Source: Streptosporangium sp. NBC_01495
GTDB taxonomy: Bacteria; Actinomycetota; Actinomycetes; Streptosporangiales; Streptosporangiaceae
Length of the DNA: 64,000 nucleotides
NCBI RefSeq assembly: GCF_036250735.1
Contig: NZ_CP109430.1
Location: 1,054,001 to 1,118,000, forward strand
Reading direction: 5' to 3'
Part shown: positions 23,818-36,308 of the stretch, piece after piece
Position numbering within the stretch: position 1 is the first letter of the stretch
Layout of the letters: each line of letters opens with the position of its first letter
The notes under the pieces: generated by a model
What the model was told of the DNA's origin: nothing
Databases searched by the model: none
The model's input: the letters and a program-made list of their open reading frames with translations, nothing else
Made by a program: the position numbers and the translations under genes

Positions 23818-25521
23818 TCAGCGGATCGTCCACGAGCCAGGGAGCATCAGCGGCCCGTACGACGGCAGGCCCAGCTCGCCCGCGAGGTGGGCGATCGGGC
23901 CCCACGCCTCCAGGCGGACCTGGGCCGTGGCGGCGGTCCTGTCCTCGCTGGACTCCGCGGGGCGCAGCCGCTCCAGGGGGTTGAGTTTGGGGTAGGCGCG
24001 CACGGGGGCGTCGACGGGCAGCCCGGCCTTCTTGCGGGCCAGGGCGAGGGCGTCCTCCAGACCGCCGAGCTCGTCGACGAGGCCGCCCTCCAGGGCGTCC
24101 GCCCCGGTCCAGACCCGGCCCTTGGCCAGCTCGTGGGCGCGCTCGCGGGACAGGCCGCGACCCTCGGCGACCTTGTTCACGAAGTCGTCGTAGACCCGGT
24201 CGAGCCAGGCGTTGACCCGCGCCCACTGCGCCTCGGAGAAGGCGTTGGTGGGGGAGAACATCCCGGCGTTGGCGCCCTCGCCGACGGTCTCGGAGGAGAC
24301 GCCGATCTTCTCCAGCAGCCCGCCGATGACCGCCTTGCCGCCGAACACGCCGATGGAGCCGGTGAGCGTGCCAGGCTGGGCCACGATCGCGTCGGCGGCC
24401 ATCGAGACCATGTAGCCACCGGAGGCGGCCAGGTCGCCCATCGAGATCACGATGGGCTTGCCCGCCCTGCGGGTGAGCACGACCTCGCGCCAGATGGCGT
24501 CGGAGGCCACGTACGAGCCACCGGGGCTGTCGACCCGGAAGACGACGGCCTTGACGTTGTCGTCGCGGCGGGCCGCGCGCAGGGCGGCGCAGATGGTGTC
24601 GGAGCCCATGGCGCCACCGCCGCCCAGCGGGCTGCGGCCGCTGCGGCCGAGCCGGATCGCGCCGTTGCCGCGGACCAGCGCGACGGTCTGCTCGCCGGGG
24701 TGCGGAAGCTTCCGCGCGGACAGCGCCTTGGCGTAGCGGCCGACGTACAGCAGCATCGCGCTGTCGCCGACGGACTCCTTGACCTCGTCGTATACCTCGT
24801 CGCGGTAGGCCAGCCGGTCGACGAGCCCGGCCTCGACGGCCTCGGCGCCGATGAACGGGCCCTGGTCGATGAGCTCGCGCACCCTGGCGGGTTCGAGCCC
24901 GCGCCCCTCGGCGATTCCGGCCACGACCTGTTCGGTGACCGACTCGGTGATGCGGCCCATCGACTCGCGGTGGGCCTCGGTCATGTGGTCCTGGGTGAAG
25001 GTGTTGGCGGCCGTCTTGTACTCGTGCCGCTGGCCGATCTGGTACTCGACGCCGAGCTTGCCCAGCGCGCCCCGCAGGAAGCGCTGCTCCATCGCGACGC
25101 CGGTCAGCCCGACGTCGCCGGACGGCTGGAGGTAGACCCGCTCGAAGGCGCTGCCCAGGTAGTAGGGGACGGTGCCCGCGCCGAACTCGCCGAAGGTCTC
25201 GGCGAACGCGACGGTCAGCCTGCCCGACGCCCGGAAGTGGATGACGGCCTGGCGGAGCTCCTGGACGACCGCGAGTCCCAGCGGCTGGGTGCCGATCTTG
25301 ACGATCAACGCCTTGACCCGGTCGTCCTTCCTGGCGCGCTTGAGCCCGGCCAGCACGTCGGTCAGGCTCGTCTTGCGCATCGCCATGAGGGCGCTCAGCG
25401 GATCCGCCGGAGGACTGCCGTCGGTCAGGCCCTCGGTGAGGTCGAGCTCAAGAACCAGGGGAGCGGTACGCCGCTGCTTGAACCGGTCGACACTGTCGAT
25501 GATCACCTTGGTCGCGTCCAT
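23818..25521 (-). CDS. sppA: Signal peptide peptidase SppA-type S49 protease (tandem-domain form)
   Basis: The ATG at 25521 (AAGG just upstream) gives 567 residues, the long form with two S49 domains. The catalytic pair of long SppA enzymes is present: Lys169 in EYKTAANTF of the N-terminal domain and Ser367 in DLAASGGYMVSMAADAI of the C-terminal domain. Also visible are VFRVDSPGG and TLTGSIGVFGGK, typical S49 core motifs. Such enzymes degrade cleaved signal peptides at the membrane. Unlike E. coli SppA, no clear N-terminal transmembrane helix is seen, so it may be cytosolic or peripherally bound. Its upstream region carries a 74-bp tandem repeat. Single-gene transcript. Confidence 0.9.
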   Translation of the reverse strand: MDATKVIIDSVDRFKQRRTAPLVLELDLTEGLTDGSPPADPLSALMAMRKTSLTDVLAGLKRARKDDRVKALIVKIGTQPLGLAVVQELRQAVIHFRASGRLTVAFAETFGEFGAGTVPYYLGSAFERVYLQPSGDVGLTGVAMEQRFLRGALGKLGVEYQIGQRHEYKTAANTFTQDHMTEAHRESMGRITESVTEQVVAGIAEGRGLEPARVRELIDQGPFIGAEAVEAGLVDRLAYRDEVYDEVKESVGDSAMLLYVGRYAKALSARKLPHPGEQTVALVRGNGAIRLGRSGRSPLGGGGAMGSDTICAALRAARRDDNVKAVVFRVDSPGGSYVASDAIWREVVLTRRAGKPIVISMGDLAASGGYMVSMAADAIVAQPGTLTGSIGVFGGKAVIGGLLEKIGVSSETVGEGANAGMFSPTNAFSEAQWARVNAWLDRVYDDFVNKVAEGRGLSRERAHELAKGRVWTGADALEGGLVDELGGLEDALALARKKAGLPVDAPVRAYPKLNPLERLRPAESSEDRTAATAQVRLEAWGPIAHLAGELGLPSYGPLMLPGSWTIR

Positions 25522-25587
25522 GCCCTTCACCCTAAGCGACACATACCGGGCTTATGCGGTTCGGCGGGGTTCACCTGCTTTCCCCCT

Positions 25588-25830
25588 CGGGGCCCGCGTG
25601 ACCTCCGGCCGTACCGCGGCCGGCGGCATGACCGTGCGGGACCCTGCCTTCCGGCCTCCCAGGGGTTCGCGCAACCCTCGGCCGTACCACGGCTGGCGGC
25701 ACGACCGTGAGCGACCACTGCCTTCCGGCCTCCCAGGGGCCCGCGTGACCCCCGGCCGTACCGTGGCCGGCGGCATGACCGTGCGGGACCCTGCCTTCCG
25801 GCTCCCGGGGGCCGCGCGACCCCCGGGGGC
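25588..25830. repeat. 74-bp tandem repeat, about 3.3 copies
   Basis: Copies start near 25588, 25661 and 25735, and a partial one near 25808 (period 73-74). Each carries CGGCCGTACC, GGCGGCATGACCGTG and CCTGCCTTCCGGC with a few changes; the middle copy is the most diverged. Each copy contains an internal palindrome-like GGCCGTACCGCGGCCGGC. The array fills most of the gap between the SppA start (25521) and the subtilase stop (25841). It is bracketed by two near-copies of the subtilase 3' end, at 25556-25582 and 25845-25871. Confidence 0.75.
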
Positions 25831-25840
25831 TACGCGGCGC

Positions 25841-27901
25841 CTACGCGGTCCGGCGGGCGTTCACCTGCTTCTTGAGCATCGAGGTGGACACGGCGGGGGA
25901 GTCGCCCTTCAGGCGTGCCTTCTCCACCGAGGTGAGGACCGTCTTCAGCGTGGTCTTCTCCGTGATCTTCGCGGTGAAGTTCACGCCGCCGTTCGCCCAG
26001 TTCAGCCAGGCGGCCAGCAGTTCGCTCTCCAGCTTGGCCTTCGCCGTCTTCTTGGCGGGCTTGAGCACCCGGTACGCGCCGCCCAGGGTGGCGGCGGGCG
26101 TGACCTCGGCGAAGACCTTGCTGGCCTTGGTCACCAGGCCGAGGTAGCAGCCGAGCGTCGCGTCCGTGATCTTCCCCTTGCCCCGGGTGACCTCCACCGC
26201 CCACTGCGCTGCGCTCAGCGTCTTCGTGGACTTGCCACGCGTGCACACCGCGGGCGCCGCCGTCGGGGGGACGGTCACGGTCACGGTGATCGTCACCGTC
26301 GGCAGCGGGACCGGCGTCGGCACCGGGTCGCTCGGCGTGGCCGACGGGGAGGGGCCCGAGCTGGGCTCGGGGCTGGGCTCCTCGGAGGGCTCCTCCGAGG
26401 GGTCCTCGGTCGGTTCCTCGGTCGGGTCGTCGGAGCCGGAGGGGGGCTCCTCGCCGACGGGGGGAGTCTGGGTGACGGGAGGACCGGGGGTGCCCCCGGC
26501 GATCGCGGCGTTCAGGTCGAGACGCGGGGTGGTCACCTCGCCGTAGGTGATCGGGCGGCCCGCCTTCTTGAGCTGCTCGGCCATCGCGTCCGGGGTGCTC
26601 GGGGCCTTCTGGGCCACCAGCGCCAGGGCGCCGGTGACGAACGGGGTGGACATCGAGGTCCCGCTGTAGACCTGGTGGCCGCCGCCGGGCACCGCGGAGT
26701 CGATCTCAAGGCCGGGGGCGAAGAGGTCGAGCACGGAGCCGTGGTTGGACCAGTAGGGGACGCTGTCGTCGTCGCCCGTCGCGCCGACCGTCACCGGGCC
26801 TGAGAAGCAGCCGGGCGCCCCGGCGCCGATTACGCCCTCGTTCCCCGCGGCGGCCACGACGGCCACACCCTTGGCGCGGAGGTCGTCGATCCGGCTCTTC
26901 ATCGCCGCCAGTTCGGGTTCGGCGTCACACGTTCCCTCGTAGAGGCCGCCGCCGAGGCTGAGGTTCACCGCGGCGATGTTCCTGCCGCCCTCCTTGAGCT
27001 TCGCGACGTGTTCCAGGGCGAGCAGGATCGTGGACTCGAACGCGGTCAGGCAGACCCCGCCCTCGTCGGCGCAGTCGTTGATCCTGCTGAAGACCTGGAT
27101 CGCCACGATGTCCGCGTCGGGCGCCACGGCGTGGGCGATCCCCGCCACGTGGGTGCCGTGGTCACACAGGTTGACCCCCTCGTGGACGCAGGCGGGGGTC
27201 TTCGCGTCGGCGGATCCCGGGTCGCTCGTCTGCCCGTTGGGGCACAGGGACTGCGCGCCCTCGTCCGTCGCGGAGAAGCAGGCCTGCTCCACGACCTTGC
27301 CCCCGAAGTCGGGGTGGGCGGCGTCGATCCCGGTGTCGATGATCGCGATCGTCTGGCCCTGGCCCTTGGTCCCGGCGGCGTGCACCTTGTCCGCGCCGAT
27401 CACCTGCAGGCTCGTGGCCAGCGACCCGGAGGAACCTGAGTTCAGCGCGGTGGAGGAGTACGTGCGGTCGCGGCGAATGGAGAGGACGCGCGGGTCCTCG
27501 GCCAGCTTGGCGAGCGACTCACCGGTGCCCTCGACCACGATGAACGAGGTGTCCGCGGGTTCGAGGACGACCTCGGCGTCGGGCAGCTGCCGTGCCTCCC
27601 CGGCCACCGGCGCCGCCTCGGCGGGGGCCGCCAGCTCGACGATGACCCGGGCCCCGTCGTCGTCGGCGAGTCCCGCCTCCAGCTTCGGCAGCGGGGCGGG
27701 GGGTGTCGCGTCGGCGGGGGGTGGAGCCGGTGTGGCGGGCGTCTCCTGACCGCCCGTTCCCCCGGTTCCGTCGCCCGGGGTCGCCGGTGGGCTCTCGCTC
27801 GCGGAGATCGCTGGAGGCGCCGGTGGGTTCTCGGCGAGGGCGGGTACCGCGGGCGCGATGGTGAGAACCAACGCCATGGCCACGACAGCTCGAAGTCGCA
27901 C
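25841..27901 (-). CDS. Secreted subtilisin-like serine protease (S8 family)
   Basis: 686 residues, GTG start preceded by GGAGGA. Residues 1-23 are a signal peptide; 24-75 a Pro/Ala-rich linker; about 80-145 a propeptide-like inhibitor (ARVIVELAAPAEAAPVAGEA...). The catalytic domain is about 165-460: Asp189 (AIIDTGID), His248 (CDHGTHVAG), Asn353 oxyanion (AAGNEG) and Ser416 (YSGTSMSTPF). Six Cys in the catalytic domain (ACFSATD, SLCPNG, PACVHEGVNLC, NDCADEGGVC) may form disulfides. A long Glu/Pro/Ser linker (about 480-560) leads to a C-terminal approximately 110-residue domain of unknown role with two Cys. It probably acts outside the cell in protein breakdown. Monocistronic. Confidence 0.93.
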   Translation of the reverse strand: MRLRAVVAMALVLTIAPAVPALAENPPAPPAISASESPPATPGDGTGGTGGQETPATPAPPPADATPPAPLPKLEAGLADDDGARVIVELAAPAEAAPVAGEARQLPDAEVVLEPADTSFIVVEGTGESLAKLAEDPRVLSIRRDRTYSSTALNSGSSGSLATSLQVIGADKVHAAGTKGQGQTIAIIDTGIDAAHPDFGGKVVEQACFSATDEGAQSLCPNGQTSDPGSADAKTPACVHEGVNLCDHGTHVAGIAHAVAPDADIVAIQVFSRINDCADEGGVCLTAFESTILLALEHVAKLKEGGRNIAAVNLSLGGGLYEGTCDAEPELAAMKSRIDDLRAKGVAVVAAAGNEGVIGAGAPGCFSGPVTVGATGDDDSVPYWSNHGSVLDLFAPGLEIDSAVPGGGHQVYSGTSMSTPFVTGALALVAQKAPSTPDAMAEQLKKAGRPITYGEVTTPRLDLNAAIAGGTPGPPVTQTPPVGEEPPSGSDDPTEEPTEDPSEEPSEEPSPEPSSGPSPSATPSDPVPTPVPLPTVTITVTVTVPPTAAPAVCTRGKSTKTLSAAQWAVEVTRGKGKITDATLGCYLGLVTKASKVFAEVTPAATLGGAYRVLKPAKKTAKAKLESELLAAWLNWANGGVNFTAKITEKTTLKTVLTSVEKARLKGDSPAVSTSMLKKQVNARRTA

Positions 27902-28000
27902 ACGTCCTCCGGGGGGCTCAAACAGGCGTTTCGGAGTCTAAGCAGCCATATGCGCCACGTGAATACTTTGCCCCATATTTGGAGGATCTTCGGAGAAAAG

Positions 28001-28038
28001 CTCGACCCCCCGCGGCGTAGCGCACACGGAGGGTCGAG
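28001..28038 (-). terminator. Rho-independent terminator of the GH18 chitinase gene
   Basis: CTCGACCC (28001-28008) pairs with GGGTCGAG (28031-28038). Read on the minus strand the stem is followed by CTTTTC, one of the few T-tract terminators in this window. It is 12 bases past the chitinase stop. Confidence 0.65.
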
Positions 28039-28049
28039 TGGTCGAAATA

Positions 28050-29660
<1,611 letters not shown>

Positions 29661-29699
29661 GGGTCGCTCCAGGTCAGAGAGTGCCAAGTCCCCGTATTC

Positions 29700-29716
29700 A
29701 TAGGAAAGTTTCCTAT
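29700..29716 (-). promoter_or_regulatory. Perfect 17-bp palindromic operator (GAAAGTTTC core) before the GH18 chitinase
   Basis: ATAGGAAAGTTTCCTAT, centre G29708, perfectly symmetric apart from the central base. It lies 40-56 bases before the TTG start and about 11 bases downstream of the -10 box at 29727-29732, the same geometry as at the GH19 chitinase (centre to -10 distance 19 versus 20). Confidence 0.65.
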
Positions 29717-29726
29717 TAGTTTCCAG

Positions 29727-29755
29727 AGCGTAGGTTCTTGTACGCCGACGGTCAA
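29727..29755 (-). promoter_or_regulatory. Candidate sigma-70-type promoter of the GH18 chitinase
   Basis: Minus strand: TTGACC (29750-29755), 17-base spacer, TACGCT (29727-29732). Start point expected near 29720, just before the palindrome at 29700-29716. Confidence 0.5.
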
Positions 29756-29882
29756 TGCCTTGTTCGTGGATATAAGGCCGATTTAAGGTTTTCGGCTGGG
29801 CGAGTGGCGGCGCGAGTGCCGGAAGCATGGAACGCGGGACGGCCCGGAGGTTTTACGGCTACGGCGAGCCGCCACTCAGCCG

Positions 29883-30039
29883 ATCATCCAGCTGACGCCC
29901 GGGGCCGCTCGGCGTGCGGGCGAGGCCTTTGCCGAGGTGGTGGCGCGGCTGTCACCGGACGAGAGGTTCCGGGGTGACCGGCGCCGCCTACGGCCCGACC
30001 GGTTCGTTCTTCGAGGACGACGGCGTCATCCCCTGGTGA
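29883..30039 (+). pseudogene. Frameshifted 3' gene fragment, unrecognised
   Basis: From 29883 the frame reads IIQLTPGAARRAGEAFAEVV, ARLSPDERFRG. Shifting frame by one base near 29972 gives VTGAAYGPTGSFFEDDGVIP, W, stop at 30037-30039. Both halves look like real protein and together read as one C-terminus. There is no start or N-terminal part upstream (29830-29880). Family not identified. Confidence 0.35.
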
Positions 30040-30154
30040 CCCCGAACCTGTCGTGATCATGTTGTGAGCCCCGCGCCTGGACGAGAGGTTCCGAGGCAGG
30101 TCGGTCGGCGTCCGCGCCTGTGGACCGGCCGGGCCGGGCTCGGCGGGCTCGGGG

Positions 30155-31384
30155 TCAGTCGTCGAGTGCCTGGTAGAGCGTGGTCCAGAAGTCGTGGACG
30201 AGCCGCGCCGAATCCGGGGTGGACATCCCGACCTGGGTGAGCAGGATGCCGACGAGCCGGTTGTCCGGGTCGGCGTAGGTGGTGGTGCCGCTTCCGCCGT
30301 CCCAGCCGAACTGGCCGACGGGCGCGTAGTCGCCGCGGTAGGTGCGCACCGCCATCCCGAAACCCCAGCCGCCGTGCTGCCCCTGACCGAACGACACGTG
30401 GACGTTGTTGACGGCCATGGCGTGTCGGGCGGCCTGCTGCTCGGGCGTGAGGCGGTTGGTGGTCATCAGCTCGACGGCGGGCCGGGACAGGATCCGCTCG
30501 CTCCCGTGCGTTCCGCCGTTCAGCAGCATCCGGAAGTAGGCGTGATAGTCGTCGACGGTGGAGACCAGCCCGCCGCCGCCGCCCTGGAACGCCGGAGGCC
30601 GGCTCCACCGCCCGCCCGCGGCCTCGTCCCACACGACGAACTCTCCGCTTTGCGGGTCGGGGGCGTAGAGGGTCGGCAGCCGGTCGATCTCGTCGGCGGG
30701 CACGTGGAAACCGGTGTCCTTCATGCCCAAAGGGGCGAAGACGCGTTCGCGCAGGAACGTCTCGAACGACTGGCCGGTGACCCTGGCGACGAGCACGCCG
30801 AGGAGATCGTTGCTGATGTGGTACTGCCAGCGCTCTCCGGGCTGGTACATCAGCGGGAGCGTGCCGAGGCGGCGCATCCACTCGTCCGGCTCGGGCATCG
30901 GCTCCGGCAGGTCGGGCGTGAGCCCCCGCTCGAAGATCGCGCCCATGATCGGAGTGCCCAGCGCCGTCATATCCATGCCGAGCCCGAACGTGGAGGTCAG
31001 CAGGTCCCGTACGGTGATCGGCCGCCGCGCCGGCACGGTGTCCTCCAGCGGGCCGTCGATCCGCTTCAGCACCCGTCGGTCGGCGAGTTCCGGCAGCCAC
31101 GGCTCCACCAGGTCGTCCAGCCGCAGCCTGCACTCGTCCAGCAGGACCATCGCCGCCGCGACCGCCACCGGCTTGGACGTCGACGCCATCCGGAAGATCG
31201 TGTCCCGCCGCATCGGCGCGCCACCGTCATGACGCATCGTCCCGATCGCCTCGACATGCGTCTCGTCACCCCGGCCGACCAGGGCGACCAGCCCGGGAAT
31301 CCTCTCCGACTCGACATGCCGCGCCAGCACCTCGCGCAGTCTGCGCAGCCCCGCTTCGGAGAAGCCGCCGTTGCCAGTTCCCAT
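30155..31384 (-). CDS. Serine hydrolase of the beta-lactamase / EstB (class C-like) family
   Basis: ATG 31384 or 31387, both after AAGGAG; about 409 residues. The active-site SxxK is complete: Ser68-Thr-Ser-Lys71 in FRMASTSKPVAVAAAMVLL. The Tyr-containing second motif is WQYHISNDLLGVLVARVTGQ, and a third motif is HGGWGFG. No signal peptide, so cytoplasmic, which argues for an esterase or transesterase of the EstB/LovD kind rather than a secreted antibiotic-resistance beta-lactamase. The divergent neighbour is a GbsR/MarR-like regulator, with ATTGCAAT-type repeats in the shared promoter region, so that regulator may control it. Confidence 0.88.
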   Translation of the reverse strand: MGTGNGGFSEAGLRRLREVLARHVESERIPGLVALVGRGDETHVEAIGTMRHDGGAPMRRDTIFRMASTSKPVAVAAAMVLLDECRLRLDDLVEPWLPELADRRVLKRIDGPLEDTVPARRPITVRDLLTSTFGLGMDMTALGTPIMGAIFERGLTPDLPEPMPEPDEWMRRLGTLPLMYQPGERWQYHISNDLLGVLVARVTGQSFETFLRERVFAPLGMKDTGFHVPADEIDRLPTLYAPDPQSGEFVVWDEAAGGRWSRPPAFQGGGGGLVSTVDDYHAYFRMLLNGGTHGSERILSRPAVELMTTNRLTPEQQAARHAMAVNNVHVSFGQGQHGGWGFGMAVRTYRGDYAPVGQFGWDGGSGTTTYADPDNRLVGILLTQVGMSTPDSARLVHDFWTTLYQALDD

Positions 31385-31542
31385 CATGAATCTCCTTGCG
31401 TACGGTGTTCGATCCGCGAGACCCGTCCCGGCGTGACGCCCATGGTCTCGGCGAGCCGGAGCTCGGTCACAGGACTCCCTCCGCCTGCGGCGCCACCGGC
31501 ACCCACAAACGTTCGGGAATCTCTGAACGTCTGCGACAGTAC

Positions 31543-31668
31543 ATTGCATTCATGAATTCTTCAACAGACAAAGATGATGCATCTGCCCTGCTGAATCAGC
31601 CAATCGAGCTTGGCATTGCAATGAGTATGATGCTGAACGCAATGGGCGATCGGGGCAAGGATTGCAAT
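31543..31668. promoter_or_regulatory. Three ATTGCA(A)T boxes in a divergent promoter region
   Basis: ATTGCATT (31543-31550), the perfect 10-bp palindrome CATTGCAATG (31614-31623) and ATTGCAAT (31661-31668). They lie in the 370-base gap between the hydrolase start (31384) and the regulator start (31754). The gap is less GC-rich than its neighbours and has no convincing gene. A repeated palindrome between a regulator and a divergent enzyme gene is a typical autoregulatory operator arrangement. Confidence 0.4.
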
Positions 31669-31753
31669 GGGCTGCGGGTGAATGCATACTGTGCAGCGGA
31701 GTGTGCCGGGGCGCCGAGCCTCGCGCACGTCGACGGATGGGAGCCAGGCGCCG

Positions 31754-32482
31754 ATGCCCGGAGGCAGACTGACCGGCCAGGATCGACAGCACATCGCCGC
31801 GTGGCTGGCCGAGGGGCTCGGGTACGCGGAGATCGGCCGGCGCCTGGGGCGGCCCGCTTCGACCGTCATGCGCGAGGTCGCCCGGAACGGCGGGCCCGAC
31901 GACTACGGGGCGGACCGGGCGCACGAGGCCACCCGGCACCGTGCGCGCCGGCAAAGGCAGGCACAGCCTCCCGCGTCACCGATCCCCGACGGCGGCCATG
32001 GGCGCGATCCCCAGGCGGTCCAGGACTTCACGGAGTCCTTCACCGATCTCCTCGTCCAGCAGGGAATGCCCCGGATGGTGGCCAGGGTGATGGCCTGCCT
32101 GTACGTCACCGACTCCGGCACCCTCACCGCCGCCGAGCTGGTCCAGCGGCTTCGCGTCAGCCCCGCGTCGGTCTCGCACGCCGTCACCTTCCTCGAACAG
32201 CAGGGACTGCTCCGGCGGGAACGAGCCCCCGGCGGGCGCCGCGAGCGCTATGTCATCGACGACGGGATCTGGCTCCGCTCCATCCTCGCGGCGGTGGAGA
32301 TGAACGAGGCCCTGGTGGCCGCATCGCGGCGCGGAAGCGAGATCCTCGGGGGCGCGACCCCGGCGGGCGCCCGCTTCGAGTCCTCCGCCGAACTCCTTCT
32401 CCTCGTGAGCGAGTCCCTCCGGCAGGCCATGGAGCAGTGGCGGCAGGGCCTGGCCGCCCGGAACGCCGGGCGGCAGGAATGA
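31754..32482 (+). CDS. GbsR/MarR-like regulator with an extra IS30-type HTH at the N-terminus
   Basis: ATG 31754, about 242 residues. Residues 1-50 resemble the helix-turn-helix of IS30-family transposases (GGRLTGQDRQHIAAWLAEGL, GYAEIGRRLGRPASTVMREV). Residues about 85-230 are the winged-helix of GbsR/MarR-like regulators (QGMPRMVARVMACLYVTDSG, LTAAELVQRLRVSPASVSHA, VTFLEQQGLLRRERAPGGRR). There are therefore two DNA-binding units in one chain. The GbsR group often responds to small molecules or controls transporters and efflux. Likely targets are its own promoter and the divergent serine hydrolase gene. It converges with glgB, 46 bases away. A start further upstream is possible but the added sequence is not conserved-looking. 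Confidence 0.82.
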   Translation: MPGGRLTGQDRQHIAAWLAEGLGYAEIGRRLGRPASTVMREVARNGGPDDYGADRAHEATRHRARRQRQAQPPASPIPDGGHGRDPQAVQDFTESFTDLLVQQGMPRMVARVMACLYVTDSGTLTAAELVQRLRVSPASVSHAVTFLEQQGLLRRERAPGGRRERYVIDDGIWLRSILAAVEMNEALVAASRRGSEILGGATPAGARFESSAELLLLVSESLRQAMEQWRQGLAARNAGRQE

Positions 32483-32527
32483 TCTCTCGCCGTCGGAGGA
32501 GAACTCGCGGATCTTGTTGAACTGTGA

Positions 32528-34819
<2,292 letters not shown>

Positions 34820-35066
34820 GGCTTACTCCCGTAGATCGATGCCCCTACCTTGCCCTACTCGGGTGACCGAACCCATGCCCCTGTCCGCTATCACCATGCG
34901 TGTTGGGAAAACGTGCGGATCTGAGCGAGAGAAAAGTCACGATTGTCGGTTATGTAGGGCCCCATCACAACGCCGTTCGCCGACCGTATCCGATCATGGG
35001 CGGCGTCGTGCGCGGGTTCCGGCCGGTGCCGCTGACCGCGTCGCCCGGCCCGCCGGGAACGACCGG

Positions 35067-36305
35067 TCAGTACGGGTTCCTGGCGGTGACGTCGCGGGGG
35101 GTGATGCGGAACCCCTGCCAGTGGCTCGGCATGGGGTCGGCGTCCTCGTCGCGGGGGACGTGGTGGTAGCCGACGTTGACCCACAGGACCGGGTCGGCGA
35201 GCCGCTCCCCGTTGGCGTAGCGGTCGACGGACCGGGCGCACCGGGGAGCCGGGTTGACCGTCGCCAGGCGCTCGCAGGAGCGGTAGTCGGTGACGTAGAG
35301 ATCGGCCCGGGTGAAGGCCTCGTCGGCGGGCCCCCGGTACTGGGCGCTGTCGGAGTTGTTGATCTCCCAGGAGACGCGGTGCCCGTCGGCGTTGCGCACC
35401 TTCCTGTCGACCACCCGCCACCAGCGCATCGGCCTGCTGACGGCCCTCGCCTCCGCCGCGAACGCCGTCCGCCCGATCTTCCGGCTCGCGGTGCCGGAGC
35501 CGCTGAAGTCGTACTGCTCCACGACGTCGTCCGCCCGGCCCGCCACGTCGAAGTCCAGGCGCCAGAAGATGTTGTGGGTGTGGCTCGCCTCGAACCCGCT
35601 GTCGCCCACCCCGATGGGCCAGCCGTGCTCGGGCGTGGTGGTGAACCCGGCCAGCGACCCGGTGGCCCCCACGCGCGGGGTGATCGCGCCGTCGTCGGAG
35701 AAGGCCCATTCGGCCAGGTAGGTGTACCAGCCGACCTGGAAGGCGGCGAACACCACCAGGTCACGACCCTGCGCCGTCATGTTCAGCTGGTCGGGGACCG
35801 ACTTCAGGTGCGCGTGGCCGCGCGCCCTGGTCGTCACGCAGACGAACTGCTCGCGGCGCTCGCCGAGCGGGCAGTCGGCGGCCCGCAGCGGGATGGCGGT
35901 GTAGCCCAGCGACCCGATGTCGTGGTAGCGGGGCTGGCCCTTGTCGTACGGCACGTGGATCTGGGCGAGCGAGGTGCTGCGCAGCACGGTGATCGGCCGC
36001 TGGCCCCTCGGCGTGTAGACGATCCTGGTCAGGGTGAGGCCCTCGACGTTGCGCATCTCCCAGCAGAGCTGCCAGCGCGCCCCGTTGGGCAGGGTCTTGT
36101 CGACGCGGTACGGCGCGTTGCAGGGAGCCGCCGGAGGCCGCGCGCCGGTCCCCGGCGCCGTCGCCTCCGCCGGGGCGCCGGACGGTGGCGGCGCGCTGGA
36201 CGACGTGAGCGGCGGCAGCGGCGGTATGGGCGCGCCGGGTGCGGAGGGCGGTGCGGCGAGCCCTCCGGCGAGCAGGGCGCAGGAGAGGGTGAGGCGGAGG
36301 AACAC
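35067..36305 (-). CDS. Copper amine oxidase-like protein, catalytic domain half
   Basis: 412 residues, GTG start three bases after the stop of the upstream partner gene. A signal peptide (residues 1-20) is followed by a Pro/Ser linker, then the copper amine oxidase beta-sandwich domain. Copper-ligand motifs are present: THNIFWRLDFDV (HxH type) and VGYHHVPRDEDADPMPSHWQ. The cofactor-tyrosine site reads GWYTYLAEWAFSDDGAITPR: the Tyr is kept, but the usual Asn-Tyr-Asp/Glu-Tyr pattern is changed to Trp-Tyr-Thr-Tyr, so TPQ formation is uncertain. Known members oxidise primary amines to aldehydes with H2O2. It is probably exported, and complexed with or derived from the product of 36309-36986. Confidence 0.75.
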   Translation of the reverse strand: MFLRLTLSCALLAGGLAAPPSAPGAPIPPLPPLTSSSAPPPSGAPAEATAPGTGARPPAAPCNAPYRVDKTLPNGARWQLCWEMRNVEGLTLTRIVYTPRGQRPITVLRSTSLAQIHVPYDKGQPRYHDIGSLGYTAIPLRAADCPLGERREQFVCVTTRARGHAHLKSVPDQLNMTAQGRDLVVFAAFQVGWYTYLAEWAFSDDGAITPRVGATGSLAGFTTTPEHGWPIGVGDSGFEASHTHNIFWRLDFDVAGRADDVVEQYDFSGSGTASRKIGRTAFAAEARAVSRPMRWWRVVDRKVRNADGHRVSWEINNSDSAQYRGPADEAFTRADLYVTDYRSCERLATVNPAPRCARSVDRYANGERLADPVLWVNVGYHHVPRDEDADPMPSHWQGFRITPRDVTARNPY

Positions 36306-36308
36306 GGG

